A program made the translations under genes and the position numbers. From contig NC_002678.2 of assembly GCF_000009625.1 (NCBI RefSeq), forward strand, positions 4,062,001-4,126,000: a stretch of DNA of 64,000 nt, in the 5' to 3' direction. The stretch comes from Mesorhizobium japonicum MAFF 303099. GTDB taxonomy: Bacteria; Pseudomonadota; Alphaproteobacteria; Rhizobiales; Rhizobiaceae. This document shows positions 8,886-18,312 of this stretch, piece by piece; positions within the stretch are counted from its first letter, which is position 1; each line of letters starts with the position of its first letter. The notes beneath the pieces are model-generated. The model was given only the letters and a program-made list of their open reading frames with translations. It made no database searches and was not told the DNA's origin.

Positions 8886-10367
8886 ATGGCCAAGGTCAAC
8901 ATTCGTAACGAGATCCGGTTCATCCTCAATGGCAGGGATGTCGTGCTGTCCTCGGTGGCGCCGGACGCGACCCTGCTCGACTGGCTGCGGCTCGACCGTT
9001 CGCTACGCGGCACCAAGGAAGGCTGCGCCGAAGGCGATTGCGGTGCCTGCACCGTTCTGGTCGGCCGACTTTCGGCCGGCGGCCTGATCTATGAAAGCGT
9101 CAATGCCTGTATCCGCTTCCTCGGTTCGCTGGACGGCACGCATGTCGTGACGGTGGAACATTTGCGTGGTCAGCCCGGCCAGTTGCATCCGGTCCAGCAG
9201 GCGATGGTCGATTTCCATGGCTCGCAATGCGGCTTCTGCACGCCGGGCTTCGTCATGTCGCTCTATGGTCTGTGGATGAAGTCGCCGGATCCCTCGAACG
9301 CGGCGATTGAAAAGGCCTTGCAAGGCAATCTCTGCCGCTGCACCGGCTATGAGGCGATCATGCGCGCCGCGCACGCCATCTCCAGCTACGGCAAGGCGGC
9401 GAAGGATCCTTTGGCTGTCGAGCGCAAGGCGATCACGGCGAGGCTGGAAGCCTTGCGGGACGGTGCGCGGGTCGAGATCGGTTCGGCCAAGGCGCGGCTC
9501 ATCGTGCCGGCCAATGTCGACGATTTCGCCACCGTCCTGGACCAGGAACCCGGCGCCACCATCGTTGCCGGCTCGACCGATGTCGGCTTGTGGGTGACCA
9601 AGCACATGCGCGACATCTCTCCGGCGGTCTTCATAGGCAATCTCGACGGGCTGTGCACCGTCTCCGAAGACAAGGGCGTCATATCGATCGGGGCCGGCGT
9701 CACCTACACCGAAGCCTTTTCGATGCTCGCCAAACGCATCCCGGCGTTGGGGCCGCTGTTTGACCGCATCGGCGGCGAACAGGTGCGCAACATGGGCACC
9801 ATCGGCGGCAACATCGCCAACGGCTCGCCGATCGGCGACACGCCGCCGCCCTTGATCGCGCTCGGCGCGCGCCTGACGCTGCGCAAGGGCCAGAAGCGGC
9901 GCACGATACCGCTGGAAGCCTTCTTCATCGCCTATGGCAGGCAGGACCGGCAACCCGGCGAATTCGTCGAGGCCGTGCACGTGCCCGTGCCGGCCAAGGG
10001 AGAGAAATTTGCCGTCTACAAAATCACCAAGCGGCGCGACGAGGATATCACGGCGGCCCTCGGCGCCTTCTTGCTGACGCTGGCCAAGGACGGCACGGTC
10101 GCCGATGTGCGCATCGCCTATGGCGGCATGGCGGCGACGCCGAAGCGGGCGTCTTTTGTCGAAAAGGCGCTGCTCGGCAAGCCGTGGACCGAAGAGACGG
10201 TCGAGACGGCGATGGCGCAATACGCTGGGGATTTCACCCCGCTCACCGACATGCGGGCGTCAGCCGAATACCGGGCTCTGGCAGCCAAGAATTTGTTGTT
10301 GCGTTTCTTCGTCGAAACCACCGGCACCAGGGCACCCTTCCAGGTGTCCCGCAACGAGGCGGCATGA
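8886..10367 (+). CDS. xdhA: xanthine dehydrogenase small subunit (2Fe-2S and FAD)
   Basis: A 493-residue subunit carrying electrons from the molybdenum site to NAD. The first 2Fe-2S cluster is held by C47, C52, C55 (GCAEGDCGACTV) and C75. The second uses C115 and C118 (CGFC) and C150 and C152 (CRC). The FAD-binding domain follows (about 190-370), including TIVAGSTDVGLWV and NMGTIGGNIANGSPIGD. Its stop overlaps the start of xdhB by four bases (ATGA), so the two are translationally coupled in the expected 1:1 ratio. Confidence 0.96.
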   Translation: MAKVNIRNEIRFILNGRDVVLSSVAPDATLLDWLRLDRSLRGTKEGCAEGDCGACTVLVGRLSAGGLIYESVNACIRFLGSLDGTHVVTVEHLRGQPGQLHPVQQAMVDFHGSQCGFCTPGFVMSLYGLWMKSPDPSNAAIEKALQGNLCRCTGYEAIMRAAHAISSYGKAAKDPLAVERKAITARLEALRDGARVEIGSAKARLIVPANVDDFATVLDQEPGATIVAGSTDVGLWVTKHMRDISPAVFIGNLDGLCTVSEDKGVISIGAGVTYTEAFSMLAKRIPALGPLFDRIGGEQVRNMGTIGGNIANGSPIGDTPPPLIALGARLTLRKGQKRRTIPLEAFFIAYGRQDRQPGEFVEAVHVPVPAKGEKFAVYKITKRRDEDITAALGAFLLTLAKDGTVADVRIAYGGMAATPKRASFVEKALLGKPWTEETVETAMAQYAGDFTPLTDMRASAEYRALAAKNLLLRFFVETTGTRAPFQVSRNEAA

Positions 10368-12712
10368 TGAACAAGCACGCCACATCAAACCTCAAAGCCG
10401 AGAAGATCGTCGGCGGCGTCGCCACCGATCAGCGGCATGATTCCGCCCACAAGCATGTCAGCGGCACCGCCGTCTACATCGACGACATGCCGGAACCATC
10501 AGGCACGCTGCATGGCTGCCTCGGTCTCTCGGCCGCCGCGCATGCCACCATAACCCGCATGGACCTTTCGGCGGTGCGCGCTGCTTCCGGCGTCGTCGAT
10601 GTGCTCACGGCAAAGGATGTGCCGGGCGAGAACGACATTTCGCCGACCGGCCGGCATGATGAGCCGGTGCTCGCCGACGGCAAGGTCGAGTTCTTCGGCC
10701 AGTCGATCTTCTGCGTTATCGCCGAAACCCGCGAACAGGCACGCCGCGCCACCAGGCTGGCCAAGGTCGAATACAGTCAATTGCCCTTCGTCACCGACAT
10801 TGGCGAACTCGATCCGAGGAAGGACAAGCTCGTGACGCCGCCGCTTACCTTGAAGCGCGGCGATGCCGCCGCTGCGATCAAGGCGGCGCCGCGCCGGCTG
10901 AAGGGAAAGATGCGCGTCGGCGGTCAGGAGCATTTCTATCTTGAAGGCCATATTGCCATGGCCGTTCCCGGCGAGGATCAGGACGTCACCATCTATTCCT
11001 CGACCCAGCATCCGAGCGAAGTCCAGCACATGGTGAGCCATGCGCTCGGCGTACCCAGCAATGCCATCACGGTGGAGATCCGCCGCATGGGCGGCGGTTT
11101 CGGCGGCAAGGAAACGCAAGGCAATCAGTTTGCCGCGCTCGCGGCCATCGCTGCCAAGAAACACCATCGCGCGGTAAAAATCCGGCCCGACCGTGACGAC
11201 GACATGATCGCCACCGGCAAGCGTCACGATTTCCTCGTCGACTACGAAGTCGGCTTCGACGACGAGGGCAACATTCTCGGTGTGGATTTCATGTTCGCCG
11301 CGCGTTGCGGCTTCTCGTCGGATCTGTCAGGCCCGGTGACGGATCGCGCGCTGTTCCATTGCGACAACACCTATTTCTGGCCGGCCGTGCACGCGCAATC
11401 GGCGCCGCTCTACACCAACACCGTGTCGAACACCGCCTTCCGGGGCTTCGGCGGCCCGCAAGGCATGGTCGGCGCCGAACGCGTCATCGACGAGGTTGCC
11501 TTCGCGGTCGGCAAGGATCCGCTCGAGATCCGCAAGAAGAATTTCTACGGCACCAGCGACCGCAACATCACGCCCTACCACCAGACGGTCGAGGACAACA
11601 TCATCCAGCGCATCGTCGCCGAACTCGAGGAGAGCGCCGGCTATGCGCGACGGCGGCGCGAAATTTCGGCCTTCAATGCCAACAGCCGTTTCATCAAGCG
11701 CGGCCTGGCGCTGACGCCGGTCAAGTTCGGCATTTCCTTCACCGCCACGCACTACAACCAGGCCGGCGCGCTGGTGCATGTCTACACCGATGGTTCGGTG
11801 CATCTGAACCACGGCGGCACCGAGATGGGGCAGGGGCTCTACCTCAAGGTCGCGCAGGTGGTGGCGGAAGAATTCCAGATCGATCTCGACCAGGTGAAGA
11901 TCACCGCGACCACCACCGGCAAGGTGCCCAACACCTCGGCCACCGCGGCATCGTCCGGTTCGGACCTCAATGGCATGGCGGCACAGAACGGCGCCCGCCA
12001 GATCAAGAACCGGCTGACCGATTTCGCTGCCGAAAAATACCAGGTGCCGCGCGATCAGGTGCTGTTCCTGCCCAACCGGGTGCGCATCGGCAACCAGGAG
12101 ATCGCCTTCGCCGATCTCGTCAAGCAGGCCTATATGGCGCGCATCCAGCTCTCGGCCGCGGGCTTCTACAAAACGCCGAAAATCCACTGGAACCGCGACA
12201 AGGGCGAGGGCCGCCCTTTCTACTATTTCGCTTACGGCGCCTCGTGCTCGGAAGTGTCGGTCGACACGCTGACCGGCGAATATGTGGTCGAGCGCACCGA
12301 TATCCTGCACGAGACCGGCCGTTCGCTGAACCGCGCCATCGATCTCGGCCAGATCGAGGGCGGCTTCATCCAGGGCATGGGCTGGCTGACGACGGAGGAA
12401 TTGTGGTGGGACGACAAGGGCCGGCTGCGCACCCACGCGCCGTCGACCTACAAGATCCCGCTCGCCTCGGACCGACCGAAGATCTTCAACGTCGCTTTGG
12501 CCGACTGGCCGGAAGCCGGAGAGCCGACGATCCACCGCTCCAAGGCGGTCGGCGAGCCGCCCTTCCCGCTCGGCATGTCGGTGCTGCACGCGCTGTCGGA
12601 TGCGGTGGCCAGCGTCGCCGATCACAGGATCTGTCCGCGCCTTGATGCTCCGGCGACGCCCGAACGTGTGCTGATGACGATCGAGCGGCTGAAAGGCGAG
12701 GCGAAGGCCTGA
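10364..12712 (+). CDS. xdhB: xanthine dehydrogenase molybdopterin-binding subunit
   Basis: A 782-residue catalytic subunit that hydroxylates hypoxanthine and xanthine to urate. Molybdopterin-binding motifs include GGGFGGKETQG (around residue 245), FRGFGGPQGM and GGTEMGQGLYLKVAQV. The catalytic base is the Glu of KAVGEPPFPLG near residue 730. The ATG at 10364 overlaps the xdhA stop; a second ATG follows at once (10367), and a much longer reading into xdhA is not credible. Length and motif order are normal for bacterial XdhB. Confidence 0.96.
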   Translation: MMNKHATSNLKAEKIVGGVATDQRHDSAHKHVSGTAVYIDDMPEPSGTLHGCLGLSAAAHATITRMDLSAVRAASGVVDVLTAKDVPGENDISPTGRHDEPVLADGKVEFFGQSIFCVIAETREQARRATRLAKVEYSQLPFVTDIGELDPRKDKLVTPPLTLKRGDAAAAIKAAPRRLKGKMRVGGQEHFYLEGHIAMAVPGEDQDVTIYSSTQHPSEVQHMVSHALGVPSNAITVEIRRMGGGFGGKETQGNQFAALAAIAAKKHHRAVKIRPDRDDDMIATGKRHDFLVDYEVGFDDEGNILGVDFMFAARCGFSSDLSGPVTDRALFHCDNTYFWPAVHAQSAPLYTNTVSNTAFRGFGGPQGMVGAERVIDEVAFAVGKDPLEIRKKNFYGTSDRNITPYHQTVEDNIIQRIVAELEESAGYARRRREISAFNANSRFIKRGLALTPVKFGISFTATHYNQAGALVHVYTDGSVHLNHGGTEMGQGLYLKVAQVVAEEFQIDLDQVKITATTTGKVPNTSATAASSGSDLNGMAAQNGARQIKNRLTDFAAEKYQVPRDQVLFLPNRVRIGNQEIAFADLVKQAYMARIQLSAAGFYKTPKIHWNRDKGEGRPFYYFAYGASCSEVSVDTLTGEYVVERTDILHETGRSLNRAIDLGQIEGGFIQGMGWLTTEELWWDDKGRLRTHAPSTYKIPLASDRPKIFNVALADWPEAGEPTIHRSKAVGEPPFPLGMSVLHALSDAVASVADHRICPRLDAPATPERVLMTIERLKGEAKA

Positions 12713-12765
12713 ATCCGGCAAAACGTGCAATTCAGGCCGAAAAACCCTATGTTTCCCGCACGGGA

Positions 12766-13677
12766 ATGCAAATGATGACTTCGAAAGTGCAAAGCCTGAA
12801 AGACTTCCTGGCTGGCCAAGGTCGCCTCGCTTTGGTCGAAGTGGCCGGCACCAAGGGCTCGACGCCGCGCGAGAAGGGCGCCTTCATGCTCGTCTCGCGG
12901 GAGGCGATTTTTGGCACGATCGGCGGCGGTCAGCTCGAATATATGGCGATCGACAAGGCCAGGCAGATGCTGGCGTCTTCACCGCCCCGCAAGCGGCAGG
13001 GCAAAGAAGCCCGCATCGAGGTCGATGAAGTCTGCGCTACGCTCGACGTGCCGCTCGGGCCGGAGATCGGCCAATGCTGTGGCGGACGCGTCGAGGTGTT
13101 GATCCGCCTTGTCGATGCCCCGCTCGCCGCCGAACTGGTTGCAGCGGCGGAAGCCGAAGAGGCGCATCTGCCGCATGTCTACATCTTCGGCGGCGGCCAT
13201 GTCGGCCAGGCGCTGGCGGCGGCAATCTCGCTTCTGCCGGTGCACGGCGTCGTCATCGAGACGCGGGCCGAGGCGCTGGAAGGCATGCCTCAGACTGTCG
13301 AGACGCGGCTGACGCCGATGCCCGAAGCCGAAGTGCGCAACGCCCCCGCCGGCACCGGCTTCGCCATCCTCACCCATGACCATGCGCTGGATTTCCTGAT
13401 CGTCGCCGAAGCGCTGAAACGCGACGACGCGGCCTATGTCGGTATGATCGGCTCGAAGACCAAGAAAGCGACGTTCAAGAACTGGTTCCAGAAATCGGCC
13501 GAAGGCACGGAAGCGGAATTTGCCCGTCTCGTCTCGCCAATCGGCGGCGACGCCGTCAAGGACAAGCGCCCTCAAGTCATTGCCGCACTGGCAGCCGCGG
13601 AGATCATGACGGCGCTGGTCACTCACAACGCGGCACCAAATATCGACCATCCGCATGACAGGGTGATGGCCGGCTAA
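12766..13677 (+). CDS. xdhC: xanthine dehydrogenase accessory protein XdhC
   Basis: A 303-residue chaperone that delivers sulfurated molybdenum cofactor to XdhB. The N-terminal part has the family segments GTKGSTPREKGAFM and GTIGGGQLEY; the C-terminal part is a Rossmann-like domain with FGGGHVGQAL and YVGMIGSKTK. It follows xdhB by 53 bases on the same strand, completing xdhABC. Three in-frame ATG codons (12766, 12772, 12775) compete for the start and the ribosome site is weak, so the first few residues are uncertain. Confidence 0.94.
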   Translation: MQMMTSKVQSLKDFLAGQGRLALVEVAGTKGSTPREKGAFMLVSREAIFGTIGGGQLEYMAIDKARQMLASSPPRKRQGKEARIEVDEVCATLDVPLGPEIGQCCGGRVEVLIRLVDAPLAAELVAAAEAEEAHLPHVYIFGGGHVGQALAAAISLLPVHGVVIETRAEALEGMPQTVETRLTPMPEAEVRNAPAGTGFAILTHDHALDFLIVAEALKRDDAAYVGMIGSKTKKATFKNWFQKSAEGTEAEFARLVSPIGGDAVKDKRPQVIAALAAAEIMTALVTHNAAPNIDHPHDRVMAG

Positions 13678-13690
13678 GCTAGCATTACGG

Positions 13691-14938
13691 CTAAACCGGC
13701 CGTTTCAAGCCCAGATGGTCGCGCAAGGTGCGACCCTCATAGTCCCGACGGAACAGGCCGCGCCGCTGCAGCTCCGGCACCACCAGCGTGGCAAAGGCAT
13801 CGAGTTCTCCCGGGAAATAAGACGGCATGACGTTGAAGCCGTCGGCCGCACCGCCTTCGAATCGAGCCTGCAATTCGTCGGCGACCTGCGCCGCCGTGCC
13901 GACGATGCGCCAATGGCCGCGCGCGCCGGCGAAATGGCGAGCCAGTTGGCGGATGGAAAGGCCGTCGCGGCGCGATTGCTCGACGACCAGCGCCTGCCGG
14001 CTTTTCATTCCCTCGCTCTCCGGCAGTTCGGGCAGCGGCCCGTCGATCGGATAGCGCCAGAGATCGGAGATACTGAGATAGCTGGACAGCAGCGCCACGC
14101 CGACATCGTCGGGGATCAGCACCTGCAATTCCTCGTGTTTCTCCCGGGCTTCGGCCTCGGTTTCCGCCACAACGGGCGAGACGCCGGGCATGATCTTGAT
14201 GTCGTCAGGCTCACGCCCATAGGCTGCCATGCGCCCCTTGAGATCGTCATAAAAGGCCTTGGCTTCCTCGAAGGTCTGCGCCGCCGTGAACACCACATCG
14301 GCGGTGCGGGCGGCAAGGTCGCGGCCGACATCCGAGGCGCCGGCCTGGACCATCACTGGTGCGCCCTGTGGCGAACGCGGCAGGTCGAGCGGATCGCGCA
14401 CCGAAAAGCTCTGGCCGTCATGGCCGGACGCCTTGCCACGCCATAGGCCGGTGACAACCCCGGCGAATTCGCGCGCCCGCTCGTAGCGGTCGGCATGCGG
14501 CTTGAGGCCCGTCGAGCCGAAATTGGCGGCTTCGATGGGGCTGGCCGAGGTGACCAGGTTCCAGCCGGCCCGGCCGCCGCTCAGATGGTCGAGCGACAGG
14601 AACGTCCGCGCCAGCCCGTAAGGCTCGTTGTAGCTTGTCGATGCCGTCGACACGAGGCCGATGCGGCTGGTCTGCACGGCCAGTGCCGACAGCAGGCTGA
14701 TCGGCTCGAAGCCGATCGAGCGCGACGTCTGGCTGGCGATGCCCACATTGGCTTCGCGCAGGCCGGCGGCGTCCTCGCAGAAGATCATGTCGAACTTCGC
14801 CGCTTCCGCCGTGCGCGCCAGCTGGATGTAGTGGTCGATGTCGATGCCGGCCGTCACATGTGCTTTGGGGTGCCGCCAGGCAGCGATATGGTGTCCAGTC
14901 GCCCACAGGAAGGCGCCGAGCTTCATCTGCGCGGTCAT
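13691..14938 (-). CDS. LLM-class flavin monooxygenase (NtaA/SnaA/DszA family)
   Basis: A 415-residue bacterial-luciferase-like monooxygenase that uses reduced FMN from a partner reductase. The N-terminus (KLGAFLWATGHHIAAWRHP), FDMIFCEDAAGL, SLDHLSGGRAGWNLVTS and NFG are the usual signature of the NtaA/SnaA/SoxA/DszA group, which attacks chelators, sulfonates and heterocyclic compounds. Its ATG overlaps the stop of a second family member by four bases, so the two are coupled. It converges on xdhC with 13 bases between stops. The substrate is unknown, and no flavin reductase gene is adjacent. Confidence 0.88.
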   Translation of the reverse strand: MTAQMKLGAFLWATGHHIAAWRHPKAHVTAGIDIDHYIQLARTAEAAKFDMIFCEDAAGLREANVGIASQTSRSIGFEPISLLSALAVQTSRIGLVSTASTSYNEPYGLARTFLSLDHLSGGRAGWNLVTSASPIEAANFGSTGLKPHADRYERAREFAGVVTGLWRGKASGHDGQSFSVRDPLDLPRSPQGAPVMVQAGASDVGRDLAARTADVVFTAAQTFEEAKAFYDDLKGRMAAYGREPDDIKIMPGVSPVVAETEAEAREKHEELQVLIPDDVGVALLSSYLSISDLWRYPIDGPLPELPESEGMKSRQALVVEQSRRDGLSIRQLARHFAGARGHWRIVGTAAQVADELQARFEGGAADGFNVMPSYFPGELDAFATLVVPELQRRGLFRRDYEGRTLRDHLGLKRPV

Positions 14939-15954
14939 CGGTCACCTCCGCCGGCCAGTCCAAGATGCGAGCGCAGCGTTGTGCCGAGATAGGTCTCTCG
15001 AACAAGGCCACGCCGCCGCAACGGCGGCAGAATATGATCGGCGAAATCGTCGAGCGCGGAGGGTTGCGGCGGCAGTAGGATGTTGAATCCGTCGCAGCGT
15101 TTCTCCCGGAACTGGGTTTCCAGCCTCTCGGCGACAGCGGCCGGTCCATCATCGGGGGTGAGCGATATAGTCGTCAGCACCTTCACAGCCTCCGGATCGC
15201 GCCCAGCGGCCGCGGCGCGATGCTTCAGATCATCAAAGCGTATTTTCGCGCTCTCGGCCGACCCGCTCTCCAGCAAAATGACATCCGCGGTGCGGACTGC
15301 AATATCCAGGTCGGCCTCGGACAGACCAGACAGCACCAGCACCGGCGTATCCTGCGGCGAGCGTGCGACGTTCAACGGGCCGCGTACCGAAAAGAACTCG
15401 CCCTTGTGGTCGAGCAGATGCATCTTTTCCGGATAATGGAAGCGGCCGCCGGTCTTGTCGAACAGCAGCGCATCCGCATCCCAGCCCTGCCACAGGCCTT
15501 GAACGATGCCGATGTATTCTTCGCTGCGGCGACGAAAGTCCGTGTCGGAAAACCCCTCCGGCCGGCTGAAATTGGCGGCTTCGCGGCAGCCCTGCGCCAT
15601 CGTCGCATGCCAGCCGGCGCGGCCATGGCTGATGATGTCGAGCGAAGCAAAGCGGCGCGCCAGATTGTAGGGCTGGTGGGCAACCGTCGAGGCCGCGGCG
15701 ACCAACCCGATCCTGCTCGTTACCGTCGCCAGCGCGGCGAGCAGCGTGGTCGCCTCAAAAGGCACCGGACTGTTCGCCGCGTCGCTGCTCGAAGCTGGCG
15801 CGGAATCGGCAAGCAGCACCATGTCTAGTCCGGCTGCTTCGGCCCTTTGCACAAGACCAGCAAGACGGCTGAATTCCGGCTCTTCGCCAGGCGATGTGTC
15901 GGCAGTTCCCGGCAACAGCGAAACAGCAAGATGCATTGTGGCGCCGTTGTCCAT
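14935..15954 (-). CDS. LLM-class flavin monooxygenase, second copy
   Basis: A 339-residue paralogue of the downstream monooxygenase, shorter than the NtaA norm of about 430. It keeps AAGLDMVLLADSAP, FEATTLLAALATVTSRIGLVA split around the usual strand, RFASLDIISHGRAGWHAT, FFSVRGPLNVARSPQ and the C-terminal PPLRRRGLVRE. The two genes share the ending RRRGL(F/V)R followed by LRDHLGL or LRSHLGL, so they are probably an old duplication now acting as a pair. The ATG at 15954 follows an AGGAA ribosome site. It is the first gene of a two-gene operon and lies 86 bases from the end of a LysR gene on the same strand. Confidence 0.86.
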   Translation of the reverse strand: MDNGATMHLAVSLLPGTADTSPGEEPEFSRLAGLVQRAEAAGLDMVLLADSAPASSSDAANSPVPFEATTLLAALATVTSRIGLVAAASTVAHQPYNLARRFASLDIISHGRAGWHATMAQGCREAANFSRPEGFSDTDFRRRSEEYIGIVQGLWQGWDADALLFDKTGGRFHYPEKMHLLDHKGEFFSVRGPLNVARSPQDTPVLVLSGLSEADLDIAVRTADVILLESGSAESAKIRFDDLKHRAAAAGRDPEAVKVLTTISLTPDDGPAAVAERLETQFREKRCDGFNILLPPQPSALDDFADHILPPLRRRGLVRETYLGTTLRSHLGLAGGGDR

Positions 15955-16040
15955 CGATGGTTCCTGCAGGACGGAATGGAACCCGGACTATGTTCGCCAC
16001 ATCTGGGGATGGCAACCGCTGGCACTGGGCCAATCGCCGC

Positions 16041-16961
16041 TCACTTGCCGGCCAGGATATCCTTGATCAGCCGCTGGCAGCGCTCCGCCATGAAGTCGAG
16101 CAGCAGCCGCACCTTGGGGTCCTGCAGCTTCTTGTGCGGATAGACGGCGGCGAACTGCACCGGCGTCGGCGGCGTGTTGGCCAGGATCACCTGCAGCCGC
16201 CGGTCGCGGATGAACGGTTCGACCTCGAAGCGCGGCTTGTTGATGATGCCGCGTCCCGACAGCGCCCAGCCGGTCAGCACGTCGCCATCATCCGTGTCGT
16301 AGGGTCCGTGCACTTCGAATTTCTGCGGCCCGGTCGGGGTCTGCAGCGTCCAGACATATTCGCGCGCGCCGGAATAGCGCAGCATCAGGCAGTCGTGTTT
16401 CTTGCCGATCAGCTCCTGCGGCTCGGCCGGTTCGCCGCGCGCCTCCAGATATTTCGGCGCCGCCACCAGCACGCGCTCGCATTCCATGATGCCGCGCATC
16501 CTGAGGCTGGAATCCTCGATGATGCCGAGCCGGAAGGCGACGTCGATGCCTTCCTTCATGATGTCGACATTGTGGTCCGAGAGCCTCAGCCGTACCTCGA
16601 TATCGGGATATTTGTCGTGGAAATCGGGAATGCCCGAGGCCACCAGCCGCCGGCCAAGGCCTAGGGGTGCGGTAACGCGAATCGTGCCGCGCGGTTGGCC
16701 GGAAAGTGCTGATACCGCCGCTTCCGCTTCGGTGATCGCCTCCAGCACTTGCTTGGCGCCCGAGTAGAAAACCGTGCCATGCTCGGTCGGCATCAATTGC
16801 CGCGTGGTGCGGTTGAACAGCCGCACGCCCAGATGCTTCTCCAGTTCCTTGATGCGGTTGGAAGCCACGGCCGGCGAAATGCGCATGTCGCGGCCCGCCG
16901 CCGACAGATTGCCGAGTTCGACGACGCGGACGAAGACGGCGATGTTGTCGAGATAGGCCAT
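16041..16961 (-). CDS. LysR family transcriptional regulator
   Basis: A 306-residue regulator with the N-terminal winged helix (FVRVVELGNLSAAGRDM, then PAVASNRIKELEKHLGVRLFNRTTR) and a C-terminal co-inducer domain (about 90-300). It is divergent from puuD, with 132 bases between starts, and upstream of the two monooxygenase genes. By the usual habit of LysR proteins it probably controls puuD and itself, perhaps in response to urate or another purine; this is inferred from position only. Start set at the ATG 16961, not the GTG at 16970. Confidence 0.9.
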   Translation of the reverse strand: MAYLDNIAVFVRVVELGNLSAAGRDMRISPAVASNRIKELEKHLGVRLFNRTTRQLMPTEHGTVFYSGAKQVLEAITEAEAAVSALSGQPRGTIRVTAPLGLGRRLVASGIPDFHDKYPDIEVRLRLSDHNVDIMKEGIDVAFRLGIIEDSSLRMRGIMECERVLVAAPKYLEARGEPAEPQELIGKKHDCLMLRYSGAREYVWTLQTPTGPQKFEVHGPYDTDDGDVLTGWALSGRGIINKPRFEVEPFIRDRRLQVILANTPPTPVQFAAVYPHKKLQDPKVRLLLDFMAERCQRLIKDILAGK

Positions 16962-17093
16962 GCGGAGCACCTTCGCCGGTTTTCGGCGATCAACCTAGTA
17001 TTTTCCATTTTTTTTTGAAAGTCATCGTACACCTCGCCTCTTTCCGTTTGCGTGCGAGACCGTAAAGTCGCGTCATCGGCAGGGACGACTTCA
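16962..17093. promoter_or_regulatory. divergent LysR/puuD control region
   Basis: The 132 bases between the two start codons are visibly AT-richer than the flanks around 16995-17035 and contain a run of nine T (17008-17016) flanked by TTTTC (17001-17005) and GAAA (17017-17020). This gives a partial dyad of the T-N11-A style bound by LysR proteins. I see no convincing -35/-10 pair. The assignment is by position and weak symmetry. Confidence 0.35.
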
Positions 17094-18311
17094 ATGATGG
17101 ATTTCGCGATTTTCTGGGACTGGCTGAGCTTTGCCGTGCGGTGGCTGCATGTCATCACCGGCATCGCCTGGATCGGCTCGTCCTTCTATTTCGTCGCGCT
17201 CGATCTCGGCCTGCGCCAGCGGCCGGGCATGCCCGTCGGCGCCTTCGGCGAGGAATGGCAGGTGCATGGCGGCGGCTTCTACCACATCCAGAAATATCTG
17301 GTGGCGCCGGCCGAGATGCCGGAGCACCTGACCTGGTTCAAATGGGAATCCTACGCCACCTGGCTGTCCGGCTTCGCCATGCTGTGCGTGGTCTACTATG
17401 CCGGCGCCGACCTGTTCCTGATCGATCCCAATGTGCTGCCCATGTCGGTGCCGGTCGGCATCCTTTTGTCCATGGCCACGATCGGCGTCGGCTGGGTGGT
17501 CTATGATCTGCTCTGCCGTTCGCCGCTCGGCAAAAGCGACACAGGCCTGATGCTGGTGCTCTACTGCGTGCTGGTGTTCATCGCCTGGGGGCTGACGCAT
17601 CTGTTCACCGGCCGCGCCGCCTTCCTGCATCTGGGCGCCATCACCGCCACGATCATGTCGGCCAACGTCTTCATGGTCATCATCCCCAACCAGAAGATCG
17701 TCGTCGCCGACCTCATCGCCGGCCGCAAGCCCGATCCGAAATACGGCAAGATCGCCAAGCAGCGCTCGCTCCACAACAACTATCTGACGCTGCCCGTCCT
17801 GTTCCTGATGCTGTCGAACCACTATCCGCTGGCGTTCGGCACTGAGTTCAACTGGGTCATCGCCTCGCTGGTGTTCATCATCGGCGTCTTGATCCGGCAC
17901 TATTTCAACACCGTGCACAAGCGGGCCGGCAACCCGCACTGGACCTGGCTCGGCGCGCTCGTCCTGTTCATCATCATCATCTGGCTGTCGACCGTGCCGA
18001 AGGTGCTGACCGGTGAGCCCAAGGCATCCGCCTCGGCGGAGGTCTATATCGCTTCCGCCCATTTCCCGGCGGTGCGCGACACCGTGCTCGGCCGCTGCTC
18101 GATGTGCCACGCGCAAGAGCCGGTCTATGAAGGCATCTACCACGCGCCCAAGGGGGTGATGCTCGACACCGACGCGGAAATCGCCAACCACGCCCGCGAG
18201 ATCTATCTGCAAGCCGGCCGCAGCCACGCCATGCCGCCCGCCAATGTCAGCCAGATCACCGACAAGGAACGGGCATTGCTGGTGGCCTGGTTCGAAGGCG
18301 CGGGGAAATAG
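17094..18311 (+). CDS. puuD: membrane urate hydroxylase with cytochrome c domain
   Basis: A 405-residue inner-membrane enzyme that oxidises urate to 5-hydroxyisourate, replacing soluble uricase. About 310 residues form an eight- or nine-helix membrane domain (WDWLSFAVRWLHVITGIAWI at the start, several conserved His). A periplasmic cytochrome c domain then carries the haem motif CSMCH near residue 334 and a Met ligand probably in the HAMPP segment, so electrons can go to the respiratory chain rather than to oxygen to make peroxide. The ATG at 17094 (MMDF) follows AGGGA. guaD starts two bases after its stop. Not to be confused with the E. coli gamma-Glu-GABA hydrolase that shares the symbol. 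Confidence 0.93.
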   Translation: MMDFAIFWDWLSFAVRWLHVITGIAWIGSSFYFVALDLGLRQRPGMPVGAFGEEWQVHGGGFYHIQKYLVAPAEMPEHLTWFKWESYATWLSGFAMLCVVYYAGADLFLIDPNVLPMSVPVGILLSMATIGVGWVVYDLLCRSPLGKSDTGLMLVLYCVLVFIAWGLTHLFTGRAAFLHLGAITATIMSANVFMVIIPNQKIVVADLIAGRKPDPKYGKIAKQRSLHNNYLTLPVLFLMLSNHYPLAFGTEFNWVIASLVFIIGVLIRHYFNTVHKRAGNPHWTWLGALVLFIIIIWLSTVPKVLTGEPKASASAEVYIASAHFPAVRDTVLGRCSMCHAQEPVYEGIYHAPKGVMLDTDAEIANHAREIYLQAGRSHAMPPANVSQITDKERALLVAWFEGAGK

Positions 18312-18312
18312 C

